64,000 bases of DNA from Roseitranquillus sp963709765 (lineage in GTDB: Bacteria > Pseudomonadota > Alphaproteobacteria > Rhodobacterales > Rhodobacteraceae): assembly GCA_963709765.1 (NCBI GenBank), contig CAVPXL010000007.1:62001-126000 (forward strand), in the 5' to 3' direction. Positions 1 through 9,586 of this stretch are shown one piece after another (position 1 is the stretch's first letter; each line of letters opens with the position of its first letter). Below the pieces are notes generated by a model. That model was not told the origin of the DNA, made no database searches, and worked only from the letters and a program-made list of their open reading frames with translations. Made by a program: the position numbers and the translations under genes.

Positions 1-1061
1 GCCTCCAGATGGACCTGCACCAGCACACCGAAGAAGTGCATGAACGCGGGCACCAGAGCCGCCGTCAGGATCGTCGTGAGCGGCACGCCCAGATACTCGA
101 TCATCAGGAACGCGACCGCCCCCATGACCGGAGGCGTGATCTGTCCGCCCGTGGAGGACGCGGCCTCCACAGCGGCCGCGAAGTGACGCGGATAGCCGAT
201 GCGGATCATCGCCGGGATGGTGAGCGATCCGGTCGTGACGGTATTGGCGATCGAACTGCCGCTGATCGAGCCGAGCAGCGCCGAGGACAGGACCGACACC
301 TTGGCGGGACCGCCCGCATAACGCCCGGCCACCGCCGAGGCGAGATCGATGAAGAGCTGCCCCAGCCCGATGCGCGTGGCCAGCACGCCGAAGAGCACGA
401 AGTGGAAGACATAGGTGGAGATCACGCCCAGCGCGGTGCCGTATATCCCCTGGCTGGTGAGGTAGAGGTGGTTGACGATGTTCGTCCAGCTCGCCCCGGG
501 GTGGGTCAGCACGCCCGGCATCGACTGTCCGAAATAGGCGTAGAGCATGAAGAGGATCGCGATCACCGGCAGCGGCCAGCCCATCGCACGGCGCGTGGCC
601 TCCAGCAGCACGACGATCAGGATCGTCCCCATCACCACGTCGATGAGGAGCGGCGCGCCCACGCGAAAGGCCAGATCCGCGAAGATCCACGGAACATAGA
701 GCGCCGCCGCGACGCCGGCGATGGCGAGCGCCCAGTCGAATAGCGGCAGACCCAACGGTGACAGTATCGTGCTGCGCGGCGGGCGCGGTTTCCCGAACGC
801 CATGAAGGAGAGGAAGATCAAGCCGAGCGTAAAGGCCAGATGCGTCCCGCGATGGGTGGTCGCCTGCGGAATGCCGTAGCCCGCCGTGTAGAAATGATAG
901 CAGGAAAGAACGAACAGAGCCGTCGCGGAAAGCCAGTGAAGGACCGGCGGCAGGGCGCGAAAGCGGACTTCGGGGTCGTAGCGCTCTTCCAGCGCCTTCA
1001 TTTCCGCTTCGGTCAGCGCCTCGGCGCGCGCGGCTTCGTCCACGGCCTCGGACCTTGTCAT
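1..1061 (-). CDS. TRAP transporter fused permease (4TM/12TM), partial
   Basis: This is the inner-membrane channel of a TAXI-type TRAP importer, which uses an ion gradient to take up an organic solute. The ATG at 1061 opens a protein starting MTRSEAVDEAARAEAL. A soluble N-terminus leads into several hydrophobic segments, and the conserved permease stretch containing GSISGSSIANTVTTGSLTIP and SSTGGQITPPVMGA can be read on the minus strand. Fusion of the small and large membrane subunits is typical of partners of TAXI receptors, and a TAXI gene lies directly upstream, separated by a GC hairpin. The C-terminal part lies beyond the left edge. The substrate cannot be told from sequence. Confidence 0.9.
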   Translation of the reverse strand, partial: MTRSEAVDEAARAEALTEAEMKALEERYDPEVRFRALPPVLHWLSATALFVLSCYHFYTAGYGIPQATTHRGTHLAFTLGLIFLSFMAFGKPRPPRSTILSPLGLPLFDWALAIAGVAAALYVPWIFADLAFRVGAPLLIDVVMGTILIVVLLEATRRAMGWPLPVIAILFMLYAYFGQSMPGVLTHPGASWTNIVNHLYLTSQGIYGTALGVISTYVFHFVLFGVLATRIGLGQLFIDLASAVAGRYAGGPAKVSVLSSALLGSISGSSIANTVTTGSLTIPAMIRIGYPRHFAAAVEAASSTGGQITPPVMGAVAFLMIEYLGVPLTTILTAALVPAFMHFFGVLVQVHLE

Positions 1062-1084
1062 GTCACATTCCGTTCCTTCGGAAA

Positions 1085-1106
1085 GCCGGCCCCCGAAGGG
1101 GCCGGC
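1085..1106 (-). promoter_or_regulatory. GC hairpin between TAXI gene and permease gene
   Basis: The two arms are GCCGGCCCC and its exact complement GGGGCCGGC. They are nine bases each and enclose a TTCG tetraloop on the minus-strand transcript. There is no U-tract, so it is more likely an mRNA-stabilising or attenuating element between a binding-protein gene and its permease gene than a full terminator. Confidence 0.6.
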
Positions 1107-1114
1107 CAATCACG

Positions 1115-2125
1115 TCACTCGGACAGCACGCCCTGTTCGCGATAGAACTTCTCGGCGCCCGGATGGAGCGGGATGCCGACACCGTCCGTGGCGGTCTCGA
1201 GCGTGATTTCCTTGCCCTTCTGGTGACCCGAGTCGAGGAGCTTGCGCGTGTTGTCGTTCCACAACGCCTTGGTGATCTCGTAGATCAGCTCTTCGGGCTG
1301 ATCGGCGCTGGTGATCCACTGCGCGCCCACCGAAAGGGTCTGCACATCGTCGTCGACGCCCTCGTAGGTGCCGCCCGGTACGGTGTTCTCGGCGAAGAAG
1401 GTGTATTTCTCCCGGATCGCGCCCGCCTCATCGCCGGTGATCGGAACCAGCATGATCTCGTCCTGGCTCGCAAGTTCGGCGATGGCTCCGGCCGGGAACC
1501 CGCCCACGAAGAAGAACGCGTCCATCGCGCCATCGCGCATCCGTTCGGCCGCCTGGTCGGGCTTGAGGTAGTTGGCTTCGACCCCGTCCTCGCTGATGCC
1601 GTACGCTTCGAGGATGATGCGCGCGTCGACCAGCGTGCCCGAGCCCGGCTCGTCAAGCGAGACGCGTTTGCCGGCCAGGTCTGCGACGCTGGAAATGCCG
1701 CTGTCGGCACTGGCGACGAGGTGGATGGTCTCGGGATAGAGGTTGGCGATGGCCCGCAGCTTCTCGACCGGTTCACGGCCTTCCCAGATGCCGGTGCCGG
1801 TCTGCGCCCAGGTCGCGACATCGGATTGCGAGAACCCGCTTTCGATGGTGCCGCCCTGGATTGCATTGACGTTTGCCACGGAGCCGTTGGCCGACAGCGC
1901 GGTCGCAATCAGACCCGGCACGCCGCAGGAGCCGCCCTCTTCGCACGGACGCGATCCGGGGGGGTTCGAGATGGCGTTCGAGATCAGACCGCCGATCGGA
2001 TAATATGTGCCGGCCGTGCCACCTGTGCCGATCCGGAAGAATTGCGGCGCCTGCGCCAGGGCGATGCCGCCGGCGGCCACACCGACCGCGACCGCGCCGA
2101 GCAACGAAAACGTACGTCTGTTCAT
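1115..2125 (-). CDS. TAXI family TRAP transporter solute-binding protein
   Basis: This is a periplasmic receptor that hands a solute to the fused permease encoded next. The protein of 336 residues starts MNRRTFSLLGAVAVG, with a signal peptide ending near ALAQA. It then shows the TAXI-family opening FFRIGTGGTAGTYYPIGG and later SGISSVADLAGKRVSLDEPG. The start at 2125 is chosen because a purine-rich AGGTGAGG lies just upstream; the reading frame extends further 5' but without coding character. Known TAXI receptors bind small acids such as glutamate; the ligand here is unknown. Confidence 0.9.
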   Translation of the reverse strand: MNRRTFSLLGAVAVGVAAGGIALAQAPQFFRIGTGGTAGTYYPIGGLISNAISNPPGSRPCEEGGSCGVPGLIATALSANGSVANVNAIQGGTIESGFSQSDVATWAQTGTGIWEGREPVEKLRAIANLYPETIHLVASADSGISSVADLAGKRVSLDEPGSGTLVDARIILEAYGISEDGVEANYLKPDQAAERMRDGAMDAFFFVGGFPAGAIAELASQDEIMLVPITGDEAGAIREKYTFFAENTVPGGTYEGVDDDVQTLSVGAQWITSADQPEELIYEITKALWNDNTRKLLDSGHQKGKEITLETATDGVGIPLHPGAEKFYREQGVLSE

Positions 2126-2358
2126 GATGTCATTCCTCACCTGTAGTCGTCTTTTGCGTTCCGCGGCGCACAAAACTACAGATCGCCGCCGGCTACAACG
2201 GTTGCAAACTCGGCGAGGGCGAGACGCCTGATATACATGGTCGGGAAAGTGGAGTGGGCCGGTCGCTGCCGGCATCCGGTGGTGCAAGCAGTTGCATGAC
2301 GGCGCGCCCGAGCCGCGGCACGGAGCTTGCCGCAGACACGGGAAACAGGGCGCGCCTG

Positions 2359-3303
2359 TTACCGACGGCTTTCGTCGATTGCCGCGCGGATGCCTGGATC
2401 AAGGGCGGCATCCCGGCTGAAATTCTCGAGCGCATCGCGCCACCGCGTCAGCGCGGAGGACCCTGCGTCAGGGGCCCGTGCCGCCGCCGCGCGCGCCGTC
2501 TCGATCGATCGGTCGGTGAATGCGAGCGCGGTCCAGGCGCAGGCCGACGCGATCTCGCGCCCTCCCTTCAGCCCGAAGATCTCGGCGCTCGCCTGGCTCA
2601 TGACCGCCACATGCGCCGAGATGAAGGGCGTCATCTGGTCGCTCCAGCCGATCGGCTCGAAACCGTCCTGTTCCGCCATGCTCAGCGCCATCTCGGCGTC
2701 CATGATCGAGGCATCGATCACCCCGACCTCCAGCGCCGAAAAGACTTCGGCGAGCTGGATCGGCGTCGGCACCGCGCCCATCGCCTCGATGAACCTGCCC
2801 TGTGCATCCTGGCTCACCCGGACCTTGCGCCCGATCAGATCGGTCGGATCGGTAGCGTGGCCCACCAGCAGGCTGTAGCGCCAGCCGACACCGAGGATCG
2901 CAAGGTTTCGCTCCCAGCCACCGCTGTCCTCGAGATTACGCGCCAGATCCGGCTGGCCGGCGAGATGCCGCGCGGTCTCGGTATCGGTGACGTAACCCGG
3001 TGTGGCGAGTTCGTTCAGTTCCGGCCAGATGCCGTCGAAGGCCGTCGCCGGAAGCAGCGCCGCATCCACGACACCTGCGACCACCGATTTGGCCAGATCC
3101 TGAGATCGGCCGAGCTGACCGTCGCCGATCACCTCGATGTAGAGTCCGACCTCTTTCTCGATGCACTGGGCGAGGTCGCGGGCCCAGATGTCAAAGCTGC
3201 TGCCGGCGGGATAGGGATGCCCCATGGTCATGCCGCCCGCCCGGCCCTCTCCGACCACGGTCATCGAGAGTGCGAAGGCGAGCAACAGACCGGCGCGTGA
3301 CAT
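2359..3303 (-). CDS. DctP-type TRAP substrate-binding protein
   Basis: A second, unrelated binding protein lies in the same TRAP locus. The protein of 314 residues has a signal peptide (MSRAGLLLAFALSMTVVGEGRA) and then DctP features: MGHPYPAGSSFDIWARDLAQ near the mature N-terminus, LIGRKVRVSQDAQGRFIEAMGAVPTPI and a segment like EVFSALEVGVIDA that typically contacts the ligand carboxylate. The start lies only two bases after the stop of the TPR gene, so the two are co-translated or tightly co-transcribed. Such DctP-like proteins paired with TPR proteins are known as TatP/TatT in some TRAP systems. Confidence 0.8.
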   Translation of the reverse strand: MSRAGLLLAFALSMTVVGEGRAGGMTMGHPYPAGSSFDIWARDLAQCIEKEVGLYIEVIGDGQLGRSQDLAKSVVAGVVDAALLPATAFDGIWPELNELATPGYVTDTETARHLAGQPDLARNLEDSGGWERNLAILGVGWRYSLLVGHATDPTDLIGRKVRVSQDAQGRFIEAMGAVPTPIQLAEVFSALEVGVIDASIMDAEMALSMAEQDGFEPIGWSDQMTPFISAHVAVMSQASAEIFGLKGGREIASACAWTALAFTDRSIETARAAAARAPDAGSSALTRWRDALENFSRDAALDPGIRAAIDESRR

Positions 3304-3305
3304 GG

Positions 3306-5063
3306 CTAGAGCCCTTCCACGATGCAGATTTCCAGATCCGGCAACCCGGGACGCACCATCGAGTCGCGGATAAGCTTTCGGTACCCCGGATGCTGCTTGA
3401 GCGACGCGAATTCCGGTGCGTTGCGCAGGATCTCGCTGCTCCACGGCAGGTCGATCGCCCGTCGCGCGCGTTCGAGCGCGGCCTCGGCCATGCCCCGCCG
3501 CGAGAGCGACGCGCTCAGCATCAGGTCGTACTCAAGCCGCACCGGATCGTCGGCGAGCCGGTCGATCTGACTGACCACGGTCTCCAGATCCTCGGGCGTC
3601 GGCGCGCCCTGATCGTCCCAGCAATCGGCGGCGTAGAGCACTCCCACGGGCCAGAGCTCATTGGGGATGGTCGTGGTGGCCGGGTCGACCATCGCCTCGA
3701 TCCGCCCGCGGTCGGCACCGACCAGATGATCGCAGGCGTGTTTGAGAAAGACGAGACGGCGCATCGCGCCATCCGCATCCGTGACGTCCCCGCCCATGAC
3801 TTCCTCGGCAAGGGCCCGGAAAATCTGGTCCCCGCCGGCATTGCGTTCTTCCTGCAGGCGGGAATCCAGAGCGGCGGCGTTGGCATAGGGCTGAAGCTCT
3901 GCCGGCAGATCGCCCATCGTCTCCAGCTTCTTCAGGCAGTTGCCCCACCGGCCGCGGCGGTATTCGGCCATGGCGCAGGCGAAACCGTGGGTGATCTGAT
4001 ACGCGCCGTCGGCGATCAGCGCATCATCGATGTCGATGAGCACCAGCGGGTCGAGAAGCTCCGGACCGAGCCGCGCGCGGAGAAAATCGCTGCGGCGGGC
4101 CTTGCGCATCCAGTCGCCGGCAGCCCGCAGGTGCTGCTCGACCCGCAGGACCGGTTGCAGGCTGCGGGCCGCGTCGAGGGCCGCGTCGAACTCGATGAGG
4201 GCGGCACCCAAGGCCGCGGCGGCATTGCGCTGACTGTCCTCATCGAGGCTGTGTGCGAACGCCGACGCCGCCAGGGCCAGGCATTCGCCTTCGCCGCCGC
4301 AGGCCTCGTGAGCCGTGCCTTCGCGCAGCACCTGCAACCCGAACGCCGCACTGCGCAGCGCTTCCATCGTTTCCGGCGTGTTGAGGGCGGGCATGTAGGG
4401 CGGCACAGCGTCTGGATCGGCCTGTGTCTCGATCGCCCAGGCCCGGTCGTGTGCATGAACGGCCCCCCGCATGACCAGCGCCGCGATGTCGCTGGTCAGG
4501 GTGTCGGGCGGGCCACGGAGCTCGCTCGGCGGCAGAGCCGACGGGTAATACTGCACGACGACACGCAGGCAGCCGCTTTGCTCCGCGTCATCGCAAGCGG
4601 TCTCGGCGGCATCCCGGATCACGACGTAATAGTCGCGATACCCGAACACGTCATAGAGTTTCTTGAGAATCGCGTTGAGCTTGAAGGCCAGTGAATAGCT
4701 CAGACCGCTCGCCTCCCCCTCCGCCGAGACCTTGCCTTCGAACAGATCCTCGATCTCGATCCGGTTGGGTTCGGGCATGCGCGGAAGGCGGATCGCGCGG
4801 TCATAGTCCGCCTCGTCTTCGACGAAGGACAGGGCCTTGTGGTAGTCGCGGGCATCGTCGATCCGGGCCAATGCGCGGACGAAGATGGTCTCGACATCGT
4901 CGCGCAGTTCGGTCCCCAGACGCGCGCCGCCATCCGCCGCCGCAAGCCGCAATTCGCCCGTCGGCCGGCCGAGCCACCAGACGATCGCGACGGCGAGCAC
5001 TGCAATGACGGCCGCCACTGCCAGGCGTCGTCCGGTCAGAACAGGGGCCCCGTCTTTCGCCAT
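3306..5063 (-). CDS. Membrane-anchored TPR protein, TRAP-associated (TatT-like)
   Basis: The protein has 585 residues and a single N-terminal membrane segment (about residues 12-31, LAVAAVIAVLAVAIVWWLG), with the rest predicted to lie in the periplasm. The body is alpha-helical and Ala-rich. The C-terminal part resembles tetratricopeptide repeats, for example YDLMLSASLSRRGMAEAALE followed by a stretch with SLKQHPGYRKLI. It directly precedes the DctP-like gene, which fits the TPR component (TatT) known to bind DctP-type receptors in TRAP-T systems. It is longer than described TatT proteins, and this assignment rests on context more than on a clear family match. Confidence 0.6.
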   Translation of the reverse strand: MAKDGAPVLTGRRLAVAAVIAVLAVAIVWWLGRPTGELRLAAADGGARLGTELRDDVETIFVRALARIDDARDYHKALSFVEDEADYDRAIRLPRMPEPNRIEIEDLFEGKVSAEGEASGLSYSLAFKLNAILKKLYDVFGYRDYYVVIRDAAETACDDAEQSGCLRVVVQYYPSALPPSELRGPPDTLTSDIAALVMRGAVHAHDRAWAIETQADPDAVPPYMPALNTPETMEALRSAAFGLQVLREGTAHEACGGEGECLALAASAFAHSLDEDSQRNAAAALGAALIEFDAALDAARSLQPVLRVEQHLRAAGDWMRKARRSDFLRARLGPELLDPLVLIDIDDALIADGAYQITHGFACAMAEYRRGRWGNCLKKLETMGDLPAELQPYANAAALDSRLQEERNAGGDQIFRALAEEVMGGDVTDADGAMRRLVFLKHACDHLVGADRGRIEAMVDPATTTIPNELWPVGVLYAADCWDDQGAPTPEDLETVVSQIDRLADDPVRLEYDLMLSASLSRRGMAEAALERARRAIDLPWSSEILRNAPEFASLKQHPGYRKLIRDSMVRPGLPDLEICIVEGL

Positions 5064-5188
5064 GGCGGCCTCGCAGGTGACGCTCCCTCACGATACTTCG
5101 AGAGGTTGTCTGCGGCCCAACCTACACGAAAACGGCCGCATGGAGAATCCACGATTCCGCGATCGCCTTCTGCGGGAAACGCTCCGCT

Positions 5189-6113
5189 TCAGCCCAGTTC
5201 GGCGAGCCGCCGTTCCTGCCGCGCCATCAATCGGTCGACCTCGGCAGCCGTTTGACCATCGAGCATCGCGCCGGGTTGCCGCACAGCGGCTGACGCAATC
5301 GCGCCACGCCGCGCCAGAACGTGCTTGCGGACCGCGAGCCCGAGCCCCGGCTGCGTCTCGTAGCGGATGAGCGGCAGGTAGGCGTCGAAGATGTCCTGCG
5401 CCCGATCCTGTGCGCCCTTTGCCATGCAGGCGACAGATCTCCACCATCATCTCCGGATACCCGAAGCCCGTCATCGCGCCGTCCGCGCCCCGCGCCAGCT
5501 CCTCGACAAGGAACGAGCCGCCGTTGCCGCAGAGGATCGAGATGCGCCGACGCCCCGCGGCCTCGGCCTCGCGGACGCGGCTGATCTTGGCGAGACCGGG
5601 CCAGTCCTCGTGCTTGAGCATGACGAGCGAGGGGTAGTCATCGATGATCCGGCCCAGCACCTCGTCGCTGATCTGCACGTTGGTGCTGAGCGGGAAATCC
5701 TGCAGGACGACCGGCGTCTCCTCGCCCACCGCGCGCACGACCTGCCCGTAATAGCCGTGGATCTGCGGGTCCGTCCGGAGCGTGCCCGGCGGCGCGACCA
5801 TCACCCCCGCCGCGCCCATGTCCATGACCGTCGCGGACAGATCGCGCAGCGCCGCGAGGCCCGGCGCCGAGACGCCGACGACCACCGGCACCCCGGCCCG
5901 GCCGATGACCCGGCGCGCCACCTCGGCGGCCTCGTCGGGGGTCAGCTTGGGCGCCTCGCCCATCATCCCGAGGATGGTGAGGCCGTCGGCGCCGGCCTCC
6001 AGATAGAAGTCGGTCACGCGGTCGAGGCTCTCCCAGTCGATTCCGCCGCCATCGGTGAACGGGGTCACCGAGATCACGTAGACGCCGCTTGCGGCCTCGG
6101 TCAGCCTGCTCAT
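5189..6113 (-). CDS. DHDPS/NAL family aldolase-lyase (frameshifted)
   Basis: This is a dihydrodipicolinate synthase-family TIM barrel (class I, Schiff-base aldolase or hydrolyase). The intact N-terminal frame shows VYVISVTPFTDGGGIDWESL, GLTILGMMGEAPKLT and the Schiff-base lysine in SLVMLKHEDWPGL. After MMVEICRL, near 5426, the frame breaks and the expected C-terminus continues in another frame (MAKGAQDRAQDIFDAYLPLI to RLAELG, stop at 5189). Removing one base restores CTG-ATG and a normal length of about 307 residues. As the last gene of the ABC/hydantoinase operon, it probably cleaves a 2-keto intermediate; the substrate is unknown. Confidence 0.8.
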
Positions 6114-6206
6114 GCGCTCTTCTCCCCGGTCTCGGGCGAACCACCCTGCGGTCTGCCGGGCGACGACGCGGCCCGCTCCTTCTCGATTGACGATGTCGGT
6201 GCCGTC

Positions 6207-7494
6207 CTAGGCCGGGCGGCCGCGCAGGTAGGTGGCGCGCACCCGCGCATCGAATGCGCGGCCGTGAAACGGGCTCCAGTTCGAGTCCGTCATGGGCCCG
6301 CGCCTCGTCCCAGACGAAGCTGCCCTGTTCGAGCACGGCGAGGTCGGCCTCCAGCCCCGTTTCCAGCCGCCCCTTCCTGTCGTCGATGCCGAAGAACCGC
6401 GCCGGCGCGTCCGACAGCAGGCACGCGGTCAGCGCGGGCGCGTCGAGCCCCCGCCGCCGGGCCGCCGTGAAGAACGCCGGCAGGAGCGTTTCCACCCCCG
6501 GCACGCCCGGCGCCCGCGTCGAAGATCGAGCGGGTCAGCTTGCTCTGGATGGGCCAGCTCGAATGATCGGACGAGACCAGAGCGACCTCGCCCTCCGTGA
6601 TCGCCCGCCAGAGGCCGTCGATCGCGTCTGCGCCGGATCGGCGGATTGACCTTCATCCGCGCGCCCAGCTCGGATCCGTCGCGGCCGGCATCGAACCACA
6701 GGTAGTGCACGCAGAGCTCTCCGGTCGCGCGCGGCGCGATGGCGCCCAGCGCATGCGTCAGGGCGAACCCGGTCCCCGTCGTCAGGTGCACCGCGTGGGT
6801 ATGGGCGCCCGCCGCCAGACCCAGAGCGTGAAACGCCGCCGTCGCCGCCAGCTCGGCCGCCTCGGGACGCGAGGTGGAATGCGCCTCGATCCCCTCGACG
6901 CCCGCCTCGCGCGCCCGGATCATGCGCGCCTGCACGATCTCCTGATCCTCGTTGTGGAGCCCCAGCGGCAGATCCGTCGGCGCCAGTGCCTCCAGCAGGT
7001 CGAGCGTCAGGTCGGCCGGGATCCGCGGGAACCGGGTCGGGCTGCTCTCGAACCAGGAGATCTTGAAGGCCACCGCCCCGAGCCCGATCAGCTCGGCCAC
7101 ATGCGCGACCCCCGTCTCGACCGTCACGGTGGCGTAAAGCGCCATGTCGGCATGGGCGTGGCGCGCGATGGCCTCGGACTTCGCGGCAAAGCGTTCAGGC
7201 CGGTCGAGCGGCAGCGGGTTGTCGTAGGGCATGTCGACCAGCGTCGTGACGCCGCCCGCAATGGCCGAGGCGCGTGGTATCCGCGATCCCCTCCAGCCCG
7301 CGATAGCTGGTGGCATGGGTCTGGCCGTCGACCACGCCCGGCAGAACCAGCGCCTGTCCGTGATCGTCAACCTCGCGCGCGGCGGGCCGCTCGCCGCTGC
7401 CGATGCGGGCGATGCGCTCGCCCTCGATGCCGACCCAGCCGTTTTCCAGCAGGCCCTCCGGGGTGACGATCGTGCCGCAGACGAGGCGATCCAT
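6207..7494 (-). CDS. Hydantoinase/allantoinase-like cyclic amidohydrolase (four frame breaks)
   Basis: The product is a metal-dependent amidohydrolase of the dihydroorotase/allantoinase/hydantoinase type that opens cyclic amides. The protein starts MDRLVCGTIVTPEGLLENGW and carries the metal-site region VLPGVVDGQTHATSYRGLEG, then VTTLVDMPYDNP, the lysine region GAVAFKISW that is normally carboxylated, and SDHSSWPIQSKLTRS. It ends DSNWSPFHGRAFDARVRATY with its stop at 6207. The frame changes near 7275, 6634, 6514 and 6294, and each change is repaired by removing one base. The start overlaps the racemase stop (TGATG). Four lesions could mean a pseudogene, but the motifs are well preserved. Confidence 0.75.
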
Positions 7495-8156
7495 CACCAT
7501 CCTCCCTTGCCGAAATCCATGTCCAGATGGGTGATCGCCGTGGCGACGCCCGCCTGCACCGGATCGATGACCGGCAGCCCAAGCGCGTCCTGCAGCGCCA
7601 TCCGCTTCTCGCCCAGCCCGGCGCAGCCGAGGATCACCGCGCCCGCCCCGTCCTCGTCGACGAGCTCCCGCGCGACCCGTGCAACCTTGTCGAACGCGTC
7701 CGCGGCGGAATGGCCCTCGGCCACCGTCAGGTTCGCCGACCGGTCGCCGGCAAGCCGCGCCGAGAGGCCCAGCCGCCCAATCTGCGCGGCATGGCGGGCG
7801 ATGGATGAGGGCCCCAGCGAGACCACGCCGAACCGATCGCAGAGTTGCAGCGCCGTGCAATAGGCGGCCTCCGCAATGCCGATGACGGGCATTGCCGCCG
7901 CCTGCCGGGCGAGCGCCACACCAGGGTCGGAAAAGCAGGCGACGACGAGCGCGTCGGCCTCGCAGATCTCCGCGAAGCGCGCGACCATCGGCGCGACCTC
8001 GGCGACGTGGCCGTCGGTCTCGATCCCCTCCGGCGCGTCGGCCAGTTCGGTACAGACGATCCGGTGCCGGGATAGTCCCGCCATGTCCGACAGGCACGCC
8101 GCCATCGAGGCGGTCACCGCGCGGGAACTGTTGGGGTTGAGCACGATGATCTTCAT
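7494..8156 (-). CDS. Asp/Glu/hydantoin racemase family protein
   Basis: The protein has 220 residues and starts MKIIVLNPNSSRAVTASMAA, the hallmark N-terminus of hydantoin and Asp/Glu racemases. The two catalytic cysteines expected for cofactor-independent racemization are visible in ALVVACFSDPGVALARQ and GAVILGCAGLGEK. Its gene overlaps the amidohydrolase before it and the hydantoinase-like gene after it. In hydantoin catabolism a racemase supplies the enantiomer that the hydantoinase accepts, and the neighbours fit that role. The protein is complete and unbroken, unlike the genes on its downstream side. Confidence 0.88.
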   Translation of the reverse strand: MKIIVLNPNSSRAVTASMAACLSDMAGLSRHRIVCTELADAPEGIETDGHVAEVAPMVARFAEICEADALVVACFSDPGVALARQAAAMPVIGIAEAAYCTALQLCDRFGVVSLGPSSIARHAAQIGRLGLSARLAGDRSANLTVAEGHSAADAFDKVARVARELVDEDGAGAVILGCAGLGEKRMALQDALGLPVIDPVQAGVATAITHLDMDFGKGGW

Positions 8157-9586
8157 GCCTGGCGCCCCCAGAACCGCTCGGACAGCTCCAGCAGATGCGC
8201 CGATCCGGTACGCTCGATCATCCGCGCGGCCTCGCGATTGGCGTTGGCGATGACCTGCGCCTCATCGATGCGGGTGGCGCGGCGATCCCGCAGGACGACC
8301 TCGCCCCCGACGATCACGGTGTGCACGTCGTTGCCATTGGCAAAGCAGGCGGCGCGATAGGCCGGCATGTTGGCCGGCGCCATGTGCGGCCGCTCGAGGT
8401 CCAGCAGGATCATGTCGGCGCGCTTGCCGGGCTCCAGCGACCCGATCTCGGCCTCCATTCCCAGCGCGCGGGCGGCGTCGATGGTCGCCATGGCGAGCGC
8501 CTTGCCCGGCGGCAGGACGGAAGGGTCGCGGAAATGGGTGCGGTGGTAGTGCATCGCCTGCTGCATGTGCCGGAACATGTCGGCCGAGCGGTCTGGCGCG
8601 GTGGCGTCCGAGCCCAGCGCGACGGTCACACCCGCCTCCATCAGCTCGGTCGCCGGGCAGCGCCCGAGGATCGAGGCGACGGCGGACGGGTTGTGAGCGA
8701 TCCGCGTCTCCGTCTCGGCGGCGATGGCGATCTCCTCTCCGTCGATGTCGATGCAGTGGCTGAGCAACGCGTCGGGGCCGAGAATGCCCATTTCGTGCGC
8801 CCGATGAATGGAGCCGCGCCAATGGCCGTCCTGGGTGAAGACCACGCCTTCCTCGCGGGAGAGCGCGCGAACGGTGCAGGTCTTCGCCATCGCCTCGGCG
8901 AGCAGCGCGGGGCTGAGGCTCTCCGCATGCTCGTCGCGCAGGACCGGCGTCAGCAGCGCGACCCGGATGCGGCCTTCGCGCGTGTCGTGCCATTCCCGCA
9001 GCACGGCGAGCGAGGTGGCGAGCTGGCGGTCGAAATCCACCGGGTAGTCGTGCCGGACGTCTCCTTCCCACGCCGCATAGGTCAGGGGGTGCGGCGGCCG
9101 GGTGGGACCGATGGCGACCATGTCGCGAATGCCCACCGCCAGCACGCCTTCGCAATGGGCCGCCGCGTGATCCGGCGCGTCCGAGCGCATGATCGTGTCG
9201 CCGCCGCCCAGAAGCGAGACGCCGCAGGTGGTGCCGAACCGCAACCGCTCCAGCGCGGCCAGCTCCGCCTCCGCGCGCCAGAATTCGGGGGGCGACGCCT
9301 TGGTGTAGACCGCGCCGCAGAGTGCCTCCCAGGCGCCGTCCAAGTCCTGGCCCATGTTCTTGATGAGTCCGTGGCCCGCATGGGCGTGGACGTCGATGAG
9401 GCCGGGCATGACGAGCTTGCCGGCCGTGTCGATGACTTCTCGAGCTTCATGGGCCGCCGCGATCTCGTCCGCCCGCCCGACGGCCAGAATGCGGCCGCCG
9501 GCGATGGCTACGGCGCCGTCGTGAACGACGCGGCGCGCCGGGTCCATGGTCAGGACCGGGCCGCCGGTCACGATCAGGTCGGCCAT
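8153..9586 (-). CDS. Amidohydrolase (chlorohydrolase/cytosine deaminase-like)
   Basis: The intact protein of 477 residues starts MADLIVTGGPVLTMDPARRV. Its metal-binding signature is LVMPGLIDVHAHAGHGLIKN, near residues 57-76. Later come LLSHCIDIDGEEIAI, the conserved HNPSAVASILGRCPATELMEAGVTV region and GSDATAPDRSADMF, and the C-terminus carries SLEPGKRADMILLDLERPHM. This is the aminohydrolase architecture of the SAH/5'-deoxyadenosine deaminase and s-triazine hydrolase group, which deaminates or dehalogenates ring systems. Start and stop overlap both neighbours by TGATG. It probably processes the compound brought in by the ABC importer. Confidence 0.88.
   Translation of the reverse strand: MADLIVTGGPVLTMDPARRVVHDGAVAIAGGRILAVGRADEIAAAHEAREVIDTAGKLVMPGLIDVHAHAGHGLIKNMGQDLDGAWEALCGAVYTKASPPEFWRAEAELAALERLRFGTTCGVSLLGGGDTIMRSDAPDHAAAHCEGVLAVGIRDMVAIGPTRPPHPLTYAAWEGDVRHDYPVDFDRQLATSLAVLREWHDTREGRIRVALLTPVLRDEHAESLSPALLAEAMAKTCTVRALSREEGVVFTQDGHWRGSIHRAHEMGILGPDALLSHCIDIDGEEIAIAAETETRIAHNPSAVASILGRCPATELMEAGVTVALGSDATAPDRSADMFRHMQQAMHYHRTHFRDPSVLPPGKALAMATIDAARALGMEAEIGSLEPGKRADMILLDLERPHMAPANMPAYRAACFANGNDVHTVIVGGEVVLRDRRATRIDEAQVIANANREAARMIERTGSAHLLELSERFWGRQA

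Noticed and set aside
1055..2146. Long plus-strand frames opposite real genes (here and at many other places)
   Set aside because: They are high-GC mirror frames rich in Arg, Gly and His without family motifs; the minus-strand proteins have clear domains.
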